DNA of 64,000 bases, from the NCBI GenBank assembly GCA_040839025.1, contig JBFPJN010000002.1, positions 392,001-456,000 of the forward strand, read 5' to 3'. Every line of letters begins with the position of its first letter. The first letter of the stretch is position 1. The position numbers were made by a program, and so were the translations under genes. The notes beneath the pieces are model-generated. The model searched no databases, was not told the DNA's origin, and saw only the letters and a program-made list of their open reading frames with translations. The DNA is from Alphaproteobacteria bacterium LSUCC0719. GTDB taxonomy: Bacteria > Pseudomonadota > Alphaproteobacteria > Puniceispirillales > Puniceispirillaceae. Shown one piece after another: positions 1-9,748 of the stretch.

Positions 1-361
1 CGGTGCCGGCGCGCACCTCAAGAATGGCGTTGCGCGAATCATCCCGGTCACGCGGCAGCAGCAAAAGCTGAAGCGCCTTCATCTCGTCGGGTAGACGGGA
101 TTCGACCTCGGTGATTTCGGCCCGCGCCATTTCCATGATCTCGGCGTCGCCATCGGCTTCATCGATCATCTGGGTTGCCGTGGCATGGTCGGATTCAAGC
201 TGGCGGACAAGTTCAATCTGCGCGCAGACCGGACGCAGTTCAGACAGTTCGCGGGACAGGCTGGCAAGTTCATCAGGTGACAGGCCAGCCGATTCCGAAA
301 GCCTTGCCTCGACCTCGGTCCGGCGCTCCATCACCCGGTCCATGCTCTTGTCCAGGCTCAT
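1..361 (-). CDS. prfA: Peptide chain release factor 1, N-terminal part (runs off the window)
   Basis: Release factor 1 recognises UAA and UAG in the ribosomal A site and triggers peptide release. Only the first 120 or so residues are inside the window. They form the N-terminal helical domain and end in the conserved ILEVRAGTG stretch just before domain 2; the GGQ catalytic motif lies beyond the left edge. The ATG overlaps the hisS stop codon as ATGA, which fixes the start and implies translational coupling at the end of the lysC-rodZ-ispG-hisS-prfA run. The RF1-type reading ([21 protein letters not shown]) favours prfA over prfB. Confidence 0.9.
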   Translation of the reverse strand, partial: [120 protein letters not shown]

Positions 362-1629
362 GCGCTGTCCCCATCCACCAATGTTGCCAGCATGCCGGCA
401 ATATGGTGCGGCAAATCCTGCTGTGCGATCTCGGCCTGGGTTCCAGCCACCAGATCGCGAAGCTGCGAGGTTCCGCCCGCAACTTCGTCACTGCCAAGAA
501 TCACCGCCATTCTGACGCCTGCCCGATCAGCCTTTTTCAGCCGCTTGCCAATGGCGCCGCCTGTCGGCACGTCGACCGCAATGCCGGCATTGCGCAGCAA
601 TTCGGCAACGGCATAGGCCGCCACCCCGGCATCATCATCCATCGGCATCACTGCCACAGCCGGCACGCGCGGCGCGTCTGCACCGGCCAGCATCGCAAGA
701 CGTTCAACCCCGGCTGCCCATCCAACACCGGCAACAGGTGGACCGCCAAGCATTTCCGACAACCCATCATAGCGGCCGCCGCCAAGGACCGTTCCCTGCG
801 CGCCAAGATCGTCGGTAATGAATTCAAAGGCCGTATGGCAGTAATAATCAAGCCCGCGGACAAGCAGGGGATCAAACCGCCAGGCGATACCGGCCTTGTC
901 CAGAGACGCCGTCACCGTTGCAAAATGCGACTTTGACAGATCATTCAGAAATTCATCGAGACGCGGCGCGTCGGCCAGAATGGCGCGATCCCCCTTGTCC
1001 TTGGAATCAAGAATCCGAAGCGGGTTTGTTTTCAGGCGGGTCTGACTGTCTTCGGACAGATCACCGGCATGCGAATCGAGAAAACCGAGAAGCGCAGTAC
1101 GATAGGCCTGCCGGCTTTCGGTGTCGCCAAGTGAATTGAGATGCAATATGCACCGGTCAAGCACACCGAGGCTGTCCAGAACCCGTGCCCCACAGCCGAT
1201 GATCTCCGCATCGGCAAGCCCGTCGCGCGGGCCCAGATATTCTATCCCTATCTGGTGAAACTGCCGCATCCGCCCCTTCTGCGGCCGTTCATACCGAAAC
1301 ATCGGACCAGCATAGAAGAATTTCAGTGGCAGGCTCTGTGTCAGGCCGTTCGAGATCATCGCCCGCACCACACCGGCAGTGTTTTCCGGGCGCAGGGTCA
1401 GCGTTTCGCCACCACGGTCGGTGAAATTGTAGGTTTCCTTGGTAACGACGTCACTGCTGTCACCAAGCGGGCGCGAAAACACCTCGGCAAATTCAAAGAT
1501 CGGTGTGGCCATTTCCTGAAAGCCATACAATGCCGATGCGTCACGGGCGGTGTCGATCACCCGGCGGTGTGCTGCCATCGCATCTGGAAGCAGGTCCGAG
1601 GTGCCTCTGGCTGGTTGCAAACGAGACAT
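358..1629 (-). CDS. hisS: Histidine--tRNA ligase
   Basis: Class II aminoacyl-tRNA synthetase that charges tRNA-His in the cytoplasm. The 423-residue product opens with the family hallmark QPARGTSDLLPDA. It carries motif 2 (TLRPENTAGVVRA), the histidine-specific signature GLDYYCHTAFEF, then GGGRYDGL and motif 3 near GWAAGVERL, followed by a C-terminal anticodon-binding domain. A start ten codons further upstream exists, but MSRLQPARGT matches the usual N-terminus. The gene lies 56 bp downstream of ispG and its stop overlaps the prfA start. Length is normal for bacteria and no irregularity is seen. Confidence 0.95.
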   Translation of the reverse strand: MSRLQPARGTSDLLPDAMAAHRRVIDTARDASALYGFQEMATPIFEFAEVFSRPLGDSSDVVTKETYNFTDRGGETLTLRPENTAGVVRAMISNGLTQSLPLKFFYAGPMFRYERPQKGRMRQFHQIGIEYLGPRDGLADAEIIGCGARVLDSLGVLDRCILHLNSLGDTESRQAYRTALLGFLDSHAGDLSEDSQTRLKTNPLRILDSKDKGDRAILADAPRLDEFLNDLSKSHFATVTASLDKAGIAWRFDPLLVRGLDYYCHTAFEFITDDLGAQGTVLGGGRYDGLSEMLGGPPVAGVGWAAGVERLAMLAGADAPRVPAVAVMPMDDDAGVAAYAVAELLRNAGIAVDVPTGGAIGKRLKKADRAGVRMAVILGSDEVAGGTSQLRDLVAGTQAEIAQQDLPHHIAGMLATLVDGDSA

Positions 1630-1685
1630 TTTCAGCGTGTCCTTGGCATGATCATGCAACGGAATGAAGGGTGCCTGCGAAAAGG

Positions 1686-2852
1686 CTAGGCGTCTATTTC
1701 GCCGGATCTGATGGCGGCGGCGCGCGCCTCGACAAGCCCGACAACATGCTCGACGATATCCCCATTCGTCAACCTGTGATCGGCCATGCCCGACACATAG
1801 ATCTGATGCGTGCCGCGTCCGCCACCGGTCAGACCGATATCGGTCTCACGCGCCTCGCCCGGGCCATTCACGACACATCCGATGATCGACACCGTCATCG
1901 GGATGTCGATATGTTCCAGCCGTTCCTCGATCGTCTGCACAGTGCTGATCACGTCAAATTGCTGGCGCGCGCATGAGGGGCATGAAATGACCGTCACCCC
2001 GCGGCGGCGCAACCCCAGCGATTTCAGCATCTCATAGGCAACCCGCACCTCTTCGGCGGGGTCCGCCGACAGCGACACCCTGACCGTGTCGCCGATGCCG
2101 GCCCATAGAAGCCCGCCAAGTCCGATCGCCGACTTGACCGTGCCGGACCGCAGACCACCAGCCTCGGTGATGCCTATATGAAGTGGGCAATCGATCACGT
2201 CCGCAAGCTGTTGATAGGCGGCGACAGCAAGAAAGACATCGGATGCCTTCACCGAAATCTTGAATTCATGAAAGTCGTTGTCCTGAAGAATGCGCGCATG
2301 CTCGAGCGCCGATTCAACAAGCGCCTCGGGACAGGGTTCAGCGTATTTTTCCAGAAGGTGCTTTTCCAGCGACCCGGCATTGACACCGATCCGCATTGAA
2401 CATCCGTGGTCACGCGCCGCGCTGATCACCTCGCGGACACGATCGGCCCGACCGATATTGCCGGGATTGATCCGCAGACAGGCGGCACCGGCGGCGGCGG
2501 CCTCGATGGCCCGGCGATAGTGAAAATGAATGTCGGCGACAATCGGCACCGGGCTTGCCGCGCAGATCTCGCGCAATGCGGCGGTGCTGTCCTGGTCAGG
2601 ACAGGATACCCGGACAATATCGGCACCCGCCTCGGCGGCGGCGTTGATCTGGGCCAATGTGCCGGCAACATCCGTTGTCGGTGTGTTGGTCATCGTCTGC
2701 ACCGAGATCGGAGCATCGCCGCCAACAGGCACTGTGCCGACCATGATCTGGCGGCAGGGACGACGTTCAATGGTTCTGTAGGCTCGGTAGGCGTTGGCCA
2801 CGTCCGGCGCACTCCTCTGGGTCTGGCTGAACGGAATGTTGCACGAATCCAC
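1686..2852 (-). CDS. ispG: 4-hydroxy-3-methylbut-2-en-1-yl diphosphate synthase
   Basis: IspG (GcpE) performs the penultimate step of the MEP isoprenoid pathway, converting MEcPP to HMBPP with a [4Fe-4S] cluster. The 388-residue protein has the N-terminal TIM-barrel part ([35 protein letters not shown]). Its C-terminal part holds the cluster cysteines in the CPSC motif at about residue 275 and a third cysteine in the [12 protein letters not shown] block. Electrons are likely supplied by ferredoxin or flavodoxin; a ferredoxin and a ferredoxin-NADP reductase lie elsewhere in the window, although a direct link is inference. It sits between the rodZ-like gene and hisS on the same strand, 36 bp from the former. 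Confidence 0.95.
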   Translation of the reverse strand: MDSCNIPFSQTQRSAPDVANAYRAYRTIERRPCRQIMVGTVPVGGDAPISVQTMTNTPTTDVAGTLAQINAAAEAGADIVRVSCPDQDSTAALREICAASPVPIVADIHFHYRRAIEAAAAGAACLRINPGNIGRADRVREVISAARDHGCSMRIGVNAGSLEKHLLEKYAEPCPEALVESALEHARILQDNDFHEFKISVKASDVFLAVAAYQQLADVIDCPLHIGITEAGGLRSGTVKSAIGLGGLLWAGIGDTVRVSLSADPAEEVRVAYEMLKSLGLRRRGVTVISCPSCARQQFDVISTVQTIEERLEHIDIPMTVSIIGCVVNGPGEARETDIGLTGGGRGTHQIYVSGMADHRLTNGDIVEHVVGLVEARAAAIRSGEIDA

Positions 2853-2888
2853 CCGGCGGCAACACCGGGCTGTCTGCGCTACATTCCG

Positions 2889-4124
2889 CTAGAATTGGTT
2901 GCGAAGCTTGTCGACGTCAAGAAGCAGGTCGCGCAGGATTTCACCCGACTCGCCAATCGACCGTGCCGTGCCGTCACTGAATACGATCTCCAGCCCACCC
3001 GCATTGCCGGTGCTGAGATAAAGCCGGTCACGGCTGTCGATCATGTAGGTCTCGCCATTCCGCATCAGCTTGGCCATCACTTCCTCACCATTGTTGCGGA
3101 TGATCTCGACCCAGCTGGTGCCGGTGGCCCGGAGCGTAATTTCCATGTCCGGCACACGCTGGCGGGCGAAGGCCACACCGGTGCCTATCTGGCTGGAACC
3201 TGCGCTGTCCACCGTACTGGTTGCAAGGCGGTCATCTGTCATCCCGGTGGCCAGCGTGGTTGTCATGGCATCGTCAGCAGTGTCGCGCCCGGCGGTGCCC
3301 TCTGCCGCAATCTGGGTAGCGGCAATGGCGGGCCGTGTATTGGCCGCACCTGTCTCTTCGCCTGTGCTGGTCGCAACCGTCATCACGCTGTCGGTCTCGG
3401 CGGCTGGCGCCAGGGCAAGTTCGGTTTCCGACGCCGGTATCTTCGCAGGGTCAGTGACCGCCGCCAATTCGGTGTCGGGGGATGCGACAGTGGAGGCCAT
3501 TTGTTCGGACGACACCACTGCAGCCGGTGACGCCACTTCATCCACAGGCCCGGCCGGCATCCGGGCATCCTGCGGTGACGGTGCGGTGGATTCGGCAAGG
3601 TTGGTTGGTTCGACGTCGCGATTGGCCAGATCATCGGGTTCGGTTGCCGTCGATTCAATCGCTGGTCGCGCGGCCATTTCGGGCTGCGGCGCGCCTGTCA
3701 GGGCGGTCAGCACATCAGGCTTGCCAATCGCATACCAGGCACCATATCCCGCCACCGCAAAAATAACGACGATCGAGGCCAGCATCGCGCCGGAACGCTG
3801 CGGGCGCTGGGTATCGATAGGAAAACTGTAGGTCTGGCTTTTATTGTCATCGGCAAGCAGGGCGCGGTAGCGTTGCGTCAGGGCCACCGGGTCAAGCCCC
3901 ACTTCCTGCGCGAAGCTGCGCAGATATCCGGCCGCATAGGTCGATCCGGGAAGCGCGTCGAACTCGCCAGCCTCGATTGATTTCAGCTGCTGCTTGGATA
4001 TCCGCAGATGCTGCGAGAGATCACTGATCTGAATATTTCTGGACAGGCGCGCAGCATTAAGATCAGCTCCGATCCTATCGAAGCTGTCTTCGGTTACGCC
4101 GTCATCGCGCGCCTCATAATTCAT
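2889..4124 (-). CDS. RodZ-like helix-turn-helix membrane protein with DUF4115 domain
   Basis: The product is 411 residues. Residues 18-85 form an XRE-type helix-turn-helix (ISDLSQHLRISKQQLKSIEAG). Residues 112-133 form a single membrane span. A long low-complexity Ala/Thr/Ser/Glu-rich segment follows (about 140-325), and the end is a DUF4115 beta domain (TGTSWVEIIRNNGEEVMAKL). This is the architecture of RodZ, which anchors MreB to the inner membrane and supports cell elongation. The disordered periplasmic linker is unusually long. Its position between lysC and ispG is common to alphaproteobacterial RodZ-type genes. Function is assigned by architecture only; no MreB gene is in view. Confidence 0.8.
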   Translation of the reverse strand: MNYEARDDGVTEDSFDRIGADLNAARLSRNIQISDLSQHLRISKQQLKSIEAGEFDALPGSTYAAGYLRSFAQEVGLDPVALTQRYRALLADDNKSQTYSFPIDTQRPQRSGAMLASIVVIFAVAGYGAWYAIGKPDVLTALTGAPQPEMAARPAIESTATEPDDLANRDVEPTNLAESTAPSPQDARMPAGPVDEVASPAAVVSSEQMASTVASPDTELAAVTDPAKIPASETELALAPAAETDSVMTVATSTGEETGAANTRPAIAATQIAAEGTAGRDTADDAMTTTLATGMTDDRLATSTVDSAGSSQIGTGVAFARQRVPDMEITLRATGTSWVEIIRNNGEEVMAKLMRNGETYMIDSRDRLYLSTGNAGGLEIVFSDGTARSIGESGEILRDLLLDVDKLRNQF

Positions 4125-4197
4125 AATAGCTCACGCGGTGTCTCTTCCAGTTGTCTACAACGATATCCCAAATCACCAGAAATGCAACCGTCTCGAC

Positions 4198-4226
4198 AAT
4201 ATCAACAGATTGTACCGACAGGTCAA
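4198..4226 (-). promoter_or_regulatory. Candidate sigma70-type promoter for the rodZ-ispG-hisS-prfA run
   Basis: Read on the minus strand there is TTGACC, a 17-base spacer and GATATT, inside the 124-bp gap between lysC and the rodZ-like gene. The -35 box is 5/6 and the -10 box 4/6 against consensus. It would leave a 5' leader of roughly 65 bases. It lies upstream of the only sizeable gap in this leftward run, which supports a separate transcription start. Confidence 0.4.
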
Positions 4227-4248
4227 ACCGGCGGGTCTTCCCGGTCGG

Positions 4249-5472
4249 TCAATCCTCGGCATCCAGCCCGAAAGCGGTGTGAAGGCTTCGCACCGCCAAC
4301 TCTGTATATTCGGCACTGATCAGCACCGAAATCTTGATTTCCGACGTGGAAATGACCTCGATATTGATACCACGCTCGGCAAGGGTCTCGAACATTGTGC
4401 GTGCAACGCCGGGTTGCGAACGCATCGCCATCCCGACAACCGAAATCTTGGTAACATCATCCTGCGCATCGATGCCGTCAAAGCCCAGATCCTTGCGGCT
4501 TGCCTCGATAATCTCTAGAGCCTTGCCAAGATCGGCGCGGCCAAGCGAAAAGGTGATATCGGTCTTCTGTCCCTCGCTTGCGGCTGTCTGCACGATCATG
4601 TCGACATTGATATGGCTGTCCGCCAGCGTGCCGAAGATCGCCGCCGCAACACCCGGCTGGTCGGGAAGCCCCTGAATGGTGACCTTGGCTTCGTCCGGAC
4701 TGTAGGCGATGCCGCTGATTTTTTCCTGTTCCACGATTGCATCCTCATTGACGACGAGCGTACCCGGTGCGTCTGAAAAGCTTGAACGCACCTGCAGATT
4801 GACATTATGGCGCATGGCCATGGCGACGGACCGTGTCTGAAGCACCTTTGCGCCGAGCGATGCCATTTCCAGCATCTCTTCAAAGGTGATCTGGTCCAGC
4901 TTCTGCGCCCGCGGCGCAATTCGGGGGTCGGTCGTATAGACGCCGTCGACATCGGTGTAGATGTCGCAGCGGTCGGCATTCAGCGCTGCCGCCAGCGCCA
5001 CCGCCGAGGTGTCGGACCCGCCACGACCAAGCGTCGAGATCCGGCCATCCGGGGCCAACCCCTGAAACCCGGCAACAACGGCGACCTGCCCGGCGGCAAG
5101 CCGTTCTCGCATCACCGTCGTGTCAATGCTCTGGATCCGCGCGGCGCCATGCACCTCGTCGGTATGGACGGGCATCTGCCAGCCAAGCCATGAGCGCGCG
5201 TCGATACCAAGATTCTGCAGGGCGATGGCCAGCAGCCCGACCGTCACCTGCTCGCCTGTCGCGACGATGGTGTCATATTCACGGGCATCATGCATCGGGC
5301 CGATATCTCGCGCCCAGGATACAAGCTGGTTTGTTGTACCGGCCATGGCCGAGACAACAACAGCGACCTGATGCCCTGACTCAACCTCAGCCTTGACGCG
5401 CGACGCAACATTCCGGATCCGGTCGAGATCGCCAACCGAAGTGCCGCCAAATTTTTGAACAATCAGAGCCAT
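4249..5472 (-). CDS. lysC: Aspartate kinase
   Basis: Phosphorylates aspartate, the first step toward lysine, methionine, threonine and diaminopimelate. The 407-residue protein begins with the kinase signature VQKFGGTSVGDLDRI. It carries GRGGSDTSAVALAAAL in the catalytic core and ends with two ACT domains (about 265-335 and 345-405), the usual site of feedback inhibition by lysine or threonine. It is divergent from ubiG, a conserved alphaproteobacterial pairing. In many relatives ptsP lies next to lysC; here the rodZ-like gene follows instead. Confidence 0.95.
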   Translation of the reverse strand: MALIVQKFGGTSVGDLDRIRNVASRVKAEVESGHQVAVVVSAMAGTTNQLVSWARDIGPMHDAREYDTIVATGEQVTVGLLAIALQNLGIDARSWLGWQMPVHTDEVHGAARIQSIDTTVMRERLAAGQVAVVAGFQGLAPDGRISTLGRGGSDTSAVALAAALNADRCDIYTDVDGVYTTDPRIAPRAQKLDQITFEEMLEMASLGAKVLQTRSVAMAMRHNVNLQVRSSFSDAPGTLVVNEDAIVEQEKISGIAYSPDEAKVTIQGLPDQPGVAAAIFGTLADSHINVDMIVQTAASEGQKTDITFSLGRADLGKALEIIEASRKDLGFDGIDAQDDVTKISVVGMAMRSQPGVARTMFETLAERGINIEVISTSEIKISVLISAEYTELAVRSLHTAFGLDAED

Positions 5473-5546
5473 TTTTGTCTTATGGTTGCCACAACCTGTT
5501 AAAAACCGCAGCTTTCATAGCGATTACCGCCGGATGGGGCAAGCCC

Positions 5547-6281
5547 GTGAACACAACAGCGGACCAAAAAGAAATCGACAATTTTGCGGCCATGTCCGCA
5601 CATTGGTGGGACGAGCGGGGGCCAATGGCCCCGCTACACGCCTTCGCGCCAGTGCGAATCGACTATATTCTGGACAGTGCGAGGCGCATCGGCACAACAG
5701 CTGATGGCCGTCTCGACGGGGTGCGGATCCTTGATATTGGCTGTGGTGGTGGCATTCTGGCCGAGCCGATGGCGCGGCTTGGCGGGCAGGTGACAGGCAT
5801 CGATGCCACCCCCGAAGCCATCGAGGCGGCAAAGGCACATGCCATGACAGCGGGTCTTGCAATCGATTACCGCTGCACCACGGCCGAGGCGCTTGCCGAA
5901 AGTGGCCCCACCTTTGATCTTATCTATGCCTCCGAAGTCATCGAGCATGTCACCGACAGGCATCTGTTCGCCGCCTCGATTGCCGCAATGCTGGCCCCCG
6001 GCGGCACGGTTGTGATCACCACCATCAACCGGACGCTGGCCTCGTTCGCGCTGGCCAAGGTGGCGCTAGAATATGTGTTGCGGACAGTGCCGGCGGGAAC
6101 GCATGACCCGTCGCGTTTCGTGCGACCAGCCGAACTTCGCGCCGAATTCGCCGCTGCCGGAATCCAGCTTGATGACATGACCGGCTTTGCGCCATTGCCG
6201 GCGCGCCGGGTCGGCGGCAACGGTTTCATACGGATTGGCAATCTGGCTGTAAATTACGCAGCCAGCGGCACGCACGCCTGA
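5547..6281 (+). CDS. ubiG: Bifunctional ubiquinone O-methyltransferase UbiG
   Basis: SAM-dependent enzyme that performs both O-methylations of ubiquinone biosynthesis. The family hallmarks are present: IDNFAAMSAHWWDERGPMAPLH near the N-terminus, then the SAM-binding motif I (VRILDIGCGGGILAEPMARLG). I chose the GTG at 5547, giving 244 residues. It matches the family N-terminus and leaves a 74-bp promoter region to the divergent lysC. The alternative ATG at 5475 would sit only two bases from the lysC start and add 24 non-conserved residues. It converges on the DUF1178 gene four bases downstream. Confidence 0.93.
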   Translation: MNTTADQKEIDNFAAMSAHWWDERGPMAPLHAFAPVRIDYILDSARRIGTTADGRLDGVRILDIGCGGGILAEPMARLGGQVTGIDATPEAIEAAKAHAMTAGLAIDYRCTTAEALAESGPTFDLIYASEVIEHVTDRHLFAASIAAMLAPGGTVVITTINRTLASFALAKVALEYVLRTVPAGTHDPSRFVRPAELRAEFAAAGIQLDDMTGFAPLPARRVGGNGFIRIGNLAVNYAASGTHA

Positions 6282-6285
6282 ACGG

Positions 6286-6798
6286 TCAGTTGTCTTTCGG
6301 AAGCCAGGGCATATCCAAAACGTCTATCCCCTCCTGGTCGAGGGCCTCACGTTCTTCAGCCGTGGCGTGACCATAGATTCCTTCCGGCTCAACCTCGCCG
6401 TAATGGATCTTGCGCGCTTCTTCGGCGAACTGGTCGCCGACATCGCGGCACTCGTCCTTGATCTTCTTCTGCAATGACCGCATTTCGGTCATCATGGCGT
6501 GGAGACGCCGGGCCGCCTCTTGGGGGATCGCTGCCGCGCCGGGCCCAACCGGACCATGTCCAGCAGCGCCATCCGCCATCTGTTCGGACCGTCCGTCGGC
6601 GATCCGGTCAGGCGCTGGCGATTTGCGGGTTTTCGGACTGGCGAGGTTGGGTGCCATCAACGCCCGCCGCACCGCACCCGATCCACAGGCCGGACAGGTC
6701 AAAAGGCCGGATTCCTGCTGGGATTCAAAGGCGGCCGAGTCACCGAACCAGCCCTCGAACTGATGGTCATCCTCGCATATCAACTGATATTTGATCAT
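6286..6798 (-). CDS. DUF1178 family protein
   Basis: A 170-residue protein of unknown function, widespread in alphaproteobacteria. It opens with the conserved IKYQLICEDDHQFEGWF and has a CPACGS pair of cysteines at about residue 38 that may bind a metal, although only one pair is obvious. The middle is helical and Ala/Gln-rich, and the C-terminus ends acidic-aromatic. The start at MIKYQL fits the family; a longer start exists 15 codons upstream but would run into the secA stop. It lies 23 bp after secA on the same strand, so the two are probably co-transcribed. Confidence 0.85.
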   Translation of the reverse strand: MIKYQLICEDDHQFEGWFGDSAAFESQQESGLLTCPACGSGAVRRALMAPNLASPKTRKSPAPDRIADGRSEQMADGAAGHGPVGPGAAAIPQEAARRLHAMMTEMRSLQKKIKDECRDVGDQFAEEARKIHYGEVEPEGIYGHATAEEREALDQEGIDVLDMPWLPKDN

Positions 6799-6821
6799 AG
6801 CACCGCTATCACGCCCCCGGG

Positions 6822-9422
6822 TCAGCTGAGCCGGCCATGACAATGTTTGTATTTTTTGCCGGACCCACAGGGACAGGGCTCGTTACGCGACACCTTGCGC
6901 TGTGGCATGGCACGCGGTGCCGGCGTGTCCGCTGCCGCTTCGGCCTGTGGTTCGGGCTGCCGGATTTCCACATGACTGAGAACCATCGTGACCGTCTCGC
7001 GCAGACCGGCCAGAAGCGCTTCAAACATGGTGAAGGCTTCGCGCTTATATTCATTCAGCGGATCCTTTTGCCCATAGGCGCGAAGCGAAATGCCCTGACG
7101 AAGCTGGTCAAGACCAAGCAGATGTTCCTTCCATTGCTGGTCGAGGACCTGAAGCAACAGCGATTTCTCGGCCATCCGCATGGTCTCAGACCCGATCCGC
7201 ACCGCCTTTTCGGCCATATAGCGGTCCGACATGGCGCTCAGCCGTTCCTCAATCTCGGTCTCGGCGACACCATCTTCGGCAAACCATTCCTCGGCCGGCA
7301 CGTCAAGCGCCAGAACCCTGGTGGCGTCGGCGCGCAACTGCTCGGCATTCCACTGGTCGCTGAAGGTTCCTGCCGGAACCGCCTTTTCAACGATTTGGGC
7401 CACCGCCTCGTGGCGCATTTCGGCAACTGTCTCCTGAACCTCGCTCGCGCGCATGATTTCCTTGCGCTGTTCAAAGATGACCGTGCGCTGGTCATTCATC
7501 ACATCATCGAATTTCAGCAACTGCTTGCGAATTTCGAAATTGCGCGCCTCGACCTTTGACTGGGCTTTTTCAACGGCCTTGTTGATCCATGGATGGACAA
7601 TGGCTTCACCTTCCTCAAGGCCAAGCTTCTGCAACATGCCGTCAAGCTTTTCAGACCCGAAGATCCGCATCAGATCATCCTGCAACGACAGGAAGAATTT
7701 CGACGCGCCGGGGTCACCCTGACGACCGGTCCGGCCCCGAAGCTGATTGTCGATCCGGCGCGATTCATGACGTTCGGTACCGACCACATACAGCCCACCG
7801 GCGGCAAGAGCCTGCTCCTTTAGCGCCGTGACTTCGGCGACAATGGCGTCATGCCTGGACGCAGGCAATTCGCCGCCATCGGCCTCTGCCTCGAGGCGCA
7901 TGTCGAGATTGCCACCAAGCTGGATGTCGGTGCCGCGTCCAGCCATATTGGTGGCGATGGTCACGGCGCCGGGCACGCCAGCCTCGGCGATGATTTTCGC
8001 CTCTTCGGCATGGAAGCGTGCATTCAGCACCTGATGCTCGATCTTGCGGCCTTTCAGAACCTCTGAAAGCGCCTCGGACTTGTCGATGCTGACCGTGCCA
8101 ACAAGCACCGGCTGGCCACGTTCGCGGCAATCGGCGATCAGGTCGATGACAGCATTGTCACGCTCCTGGCTGGTCCGGTAGACCTCGTCATCATGATCAA
8201 TCCGCTGCACCTCGACATTGGTCGGAATGCTGGTGACCTCGAGCCGATAGATTTCCGAAAATTCGCCAGCTTCTGTCATCGCCGTGCCGGTCATGCCGGA
8301 CAGCTTTTCATAGAGCCGGAAATAATTCTGGAAGGTGACAGAGGCGACTGTCTGGTTCTCGGCCTGAATTTCCACGCCCTCGCGCGCTTCAATGGCCTGA
8401 TGCAGCCCTTCGGAGAACCGGCGGCCTTCCATCGCACGACCGGTGAATTCGTCGATGATCACGATCTGGCCGTTCTTGATCATGTAATGGGTGTCGCGCT
8501 GAAACAGTTTGTGCGCCTTCAGCGCCTGGTTCACATGATGCAGCAGCCCGACATTCTCGATGTCGTACAACGTGCCGTCTCCCATCGCATCGGCGCTTCG
8601 CAGCAGGTCTTCGGCATGTTCAATGCCGGTCTCAGTCAGCGAAACCGTGCGCCCCTTCTCGTCGAGGTCGTAATCATCGGGGACCAGATGCGGGATGATT
8701 TTGTCGGCAACGCCATAATGTTCCGACGTGATCTCGGCAGGGCCAGAGATAATCAGCGGGGTGCGGGCCTCGTCGATCAGGATCGAGTCAACCTCGTCGA
8801 CGATGGCGAAATGGTGGTCACGCTGCACCATATCCTCGATTCGGAACTTCAGATTGTCGCGAAGATAATCGAAGCCGAATTCATTGTTGGTGCCATAGGT
8901 AACGTCACAGCGATAGGCAGCCCGGCGATCATCATCCTGCATGTTGCCGGTAATGCAGCCAACCGTCATCCCGAGACGCTGGTAAACACGCCCCATCCAG
9001 GCCGCATCGCGCGACGCCAGATAGTCGTTCACCGTCACCACATGCACACCCTTGTCGGGAAGCGCGTTCAGGAACACCGCCAATGTTGCGACAAGGGTCT
9101 TGCCCTCGCCGGTTTTCATTTCCGAGATCTGGCCATTGTGAAGCGCAATGCCCCCCATCAGCTGGACATCGTAATGGCGTTGCCCAAGGGCACGTTTTGC
9201 AGCCTCGCGGACCCGGGCGAATGCCTCAGGCAGAAGATCGTCCAGGCTGCTGCCAGCCTCAAGCCGGCCTCGCAGGATGGTCACGGATGCGGCAAGGTCG
9301 TCATCGCTCAGCGTGGCAATCTCCTCCTCGAGGGCATTGATTGCCGCCACCTGTGAGGAGAATTTCTTGGTCGTGCGATCACTGCCCGACCCGAAGAGAT
9401 TTTTCGCCAAAGACCCAAACAT
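6822..9422 (-). CDS. secA: Preprotein translocase ATPase SecA
   Basis: Motor ATPase that drives proteins through SecYEG. The 866-residue product starts [21 protein letters not shown]. It has the Walker A ([13 protein letters not shown]), the DEAD-type [15 protein letters not shown], the preprotein cross-linking region, and helicase motifs such as [18 protein letters not shown]. It ends in the zinc-binding [14 protein letters not shown] tail used for SecB and phospholipid contact. A further in-frame start 31 codons upstream is not family-like. A good promoter lies about 110 bases upstream. Confidence 0.97.
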   Translation of the reverse strand: MFGSLAKNLFGSGSDRTTKKFSSQVAAINALEEEIATLSDDDLAASVTILRGRLEAGSSLDDLLPEAFARVREAAKRALGQRHYDVQLMGGIALHNGQISEMKTGEGKTLVATLAVFLNALPDKGVHVVTVNDYLASRDAAWMGRVYQRLGMTVGCITGNMQDDDRRAAYRCDVTYGTNNEFGFDYLRDNLKFRIEDMVQRDHHFAIVDEVDSILIDEARTPLIISGPAEITSEHYGVADKIIPHLVPDDYDLDEKGRTVSLTETGIEHAEDLLRSADAMGDGTLYDIENVGLLHHVNQALKAHKLFQRDTHYMIKNGQIVIIDEFTGRAMEGRRFSEGLHQAIEAREGVEIQAENQTVASVTFQNYFRLYEKLSGMTGTAMTEAGEFSEIYRLEVTSIPTNVEVQRIDHDDEVYRTSQERDNAVIDLIADCRERGQPVLVGTVSIDKSEALSEVLKGRKIEHQVLNARFHAEEAKIIAEAGVPGAVTIATNMAGRGTDIQLGGNLDMRLEAEADGGELPASRHDAIVAEVTALKEQALAAGGLYVVGTERHESRRIDNQLRGRTGRQGDPGASKFFLSLQDDLMRIFGSEKLDGMLQKLGLEEGEAIVHPWINKAVEKAQSKVEARNFEIRKQLLKFDDVMNDQRTVIFEQRKEIMRASEVQETVAEMRHEAVAQIVEKAVPAGTFSDQWNAEQLRADATRVLALDVPAEEWFAEDGVAETEIEERLSAMSDRYMAEKAVRIGSETMRMAEKSLLLQVLDQQWKEHLLGLDQLRQGISLRAYGQKDPLNEYKREAFTMFEALLAGLRETVTMVLSHVEIRQPEPQAEAAADTPAPRAMPQRKVSRNEPCPCGSGKKYKHCHGRLS

Positions 9423-9529
9423 ATGTTTCCCCGAATCACATCGACTGTCAGGCGCGGCGCACCCGACGCAGGCCGGACCGACAGCGCCCCTGCAATATTG
9501 CGGGTCAACAGGCATTTCCAGCTAGTTTG

Positions 9530-9558
9530 GACATAGTGCGACCACTTGCCATTGTCAA
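9530..9558 (-). promoter_or_regulatory. Strong candidate secA promoter, in the 9423-9748 intergenic region
   Basis: On the minus strand: TTGACA, 17 bases, TATGTC. The -35 is perfect and the -10 is 4/6. The leader to the secA ATG would be about 100 bases. The same 326-bp divergent region holds a weaker plus-strand pair for the downstream peptidyl-prolyl isomerase (TTGAAT at 9639, 17 bases, AACAAT at 9662). I see nothing else in this region: no RNA gene, no repeat and no credible small ORF. Confidence 0.55.
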
Positions 9559-9748
9559 TCAAACCCCGCCCTGTATGGACAGATTCGAATGCTTCGGAAA
9601 TCCCTATGCCACAGGCCTTTTGCCGCGCATCGCGAGGCTTGAATTCAGCCCGCGCTTCAGCAACAATCGCGCAGCAATCAGAAGCCACCGGCAGCCGGGG
9701 CCGCGTCGCGACCCGCCCGGACCATATTCCGTTCATCCGAAAGGACAG

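Noticed and set aside
2406-3530. 374-codon plus-strand ORF across ispG and the RodZ-like gene
   Set aside because: It spans the boundary of two real genes on the other strand and shows no domain or ribosome-binding site.
5475-5546. Upstream in-frame ATG extension of ubiG
   Set aside because: It would start two bases from the divergent lysC ATG, leaving no promoter space, and adds 24 residues not found in UbiG. The GTG at 5547 is preferred.
8193-9356. 387-codon plus-strand ORF antisense to secA
   Set aside because: It lies wholly inside secA, which has full family motifs. Long antisense frames are expected in G+C-rich DNA, and its translation has no recognisable domain.
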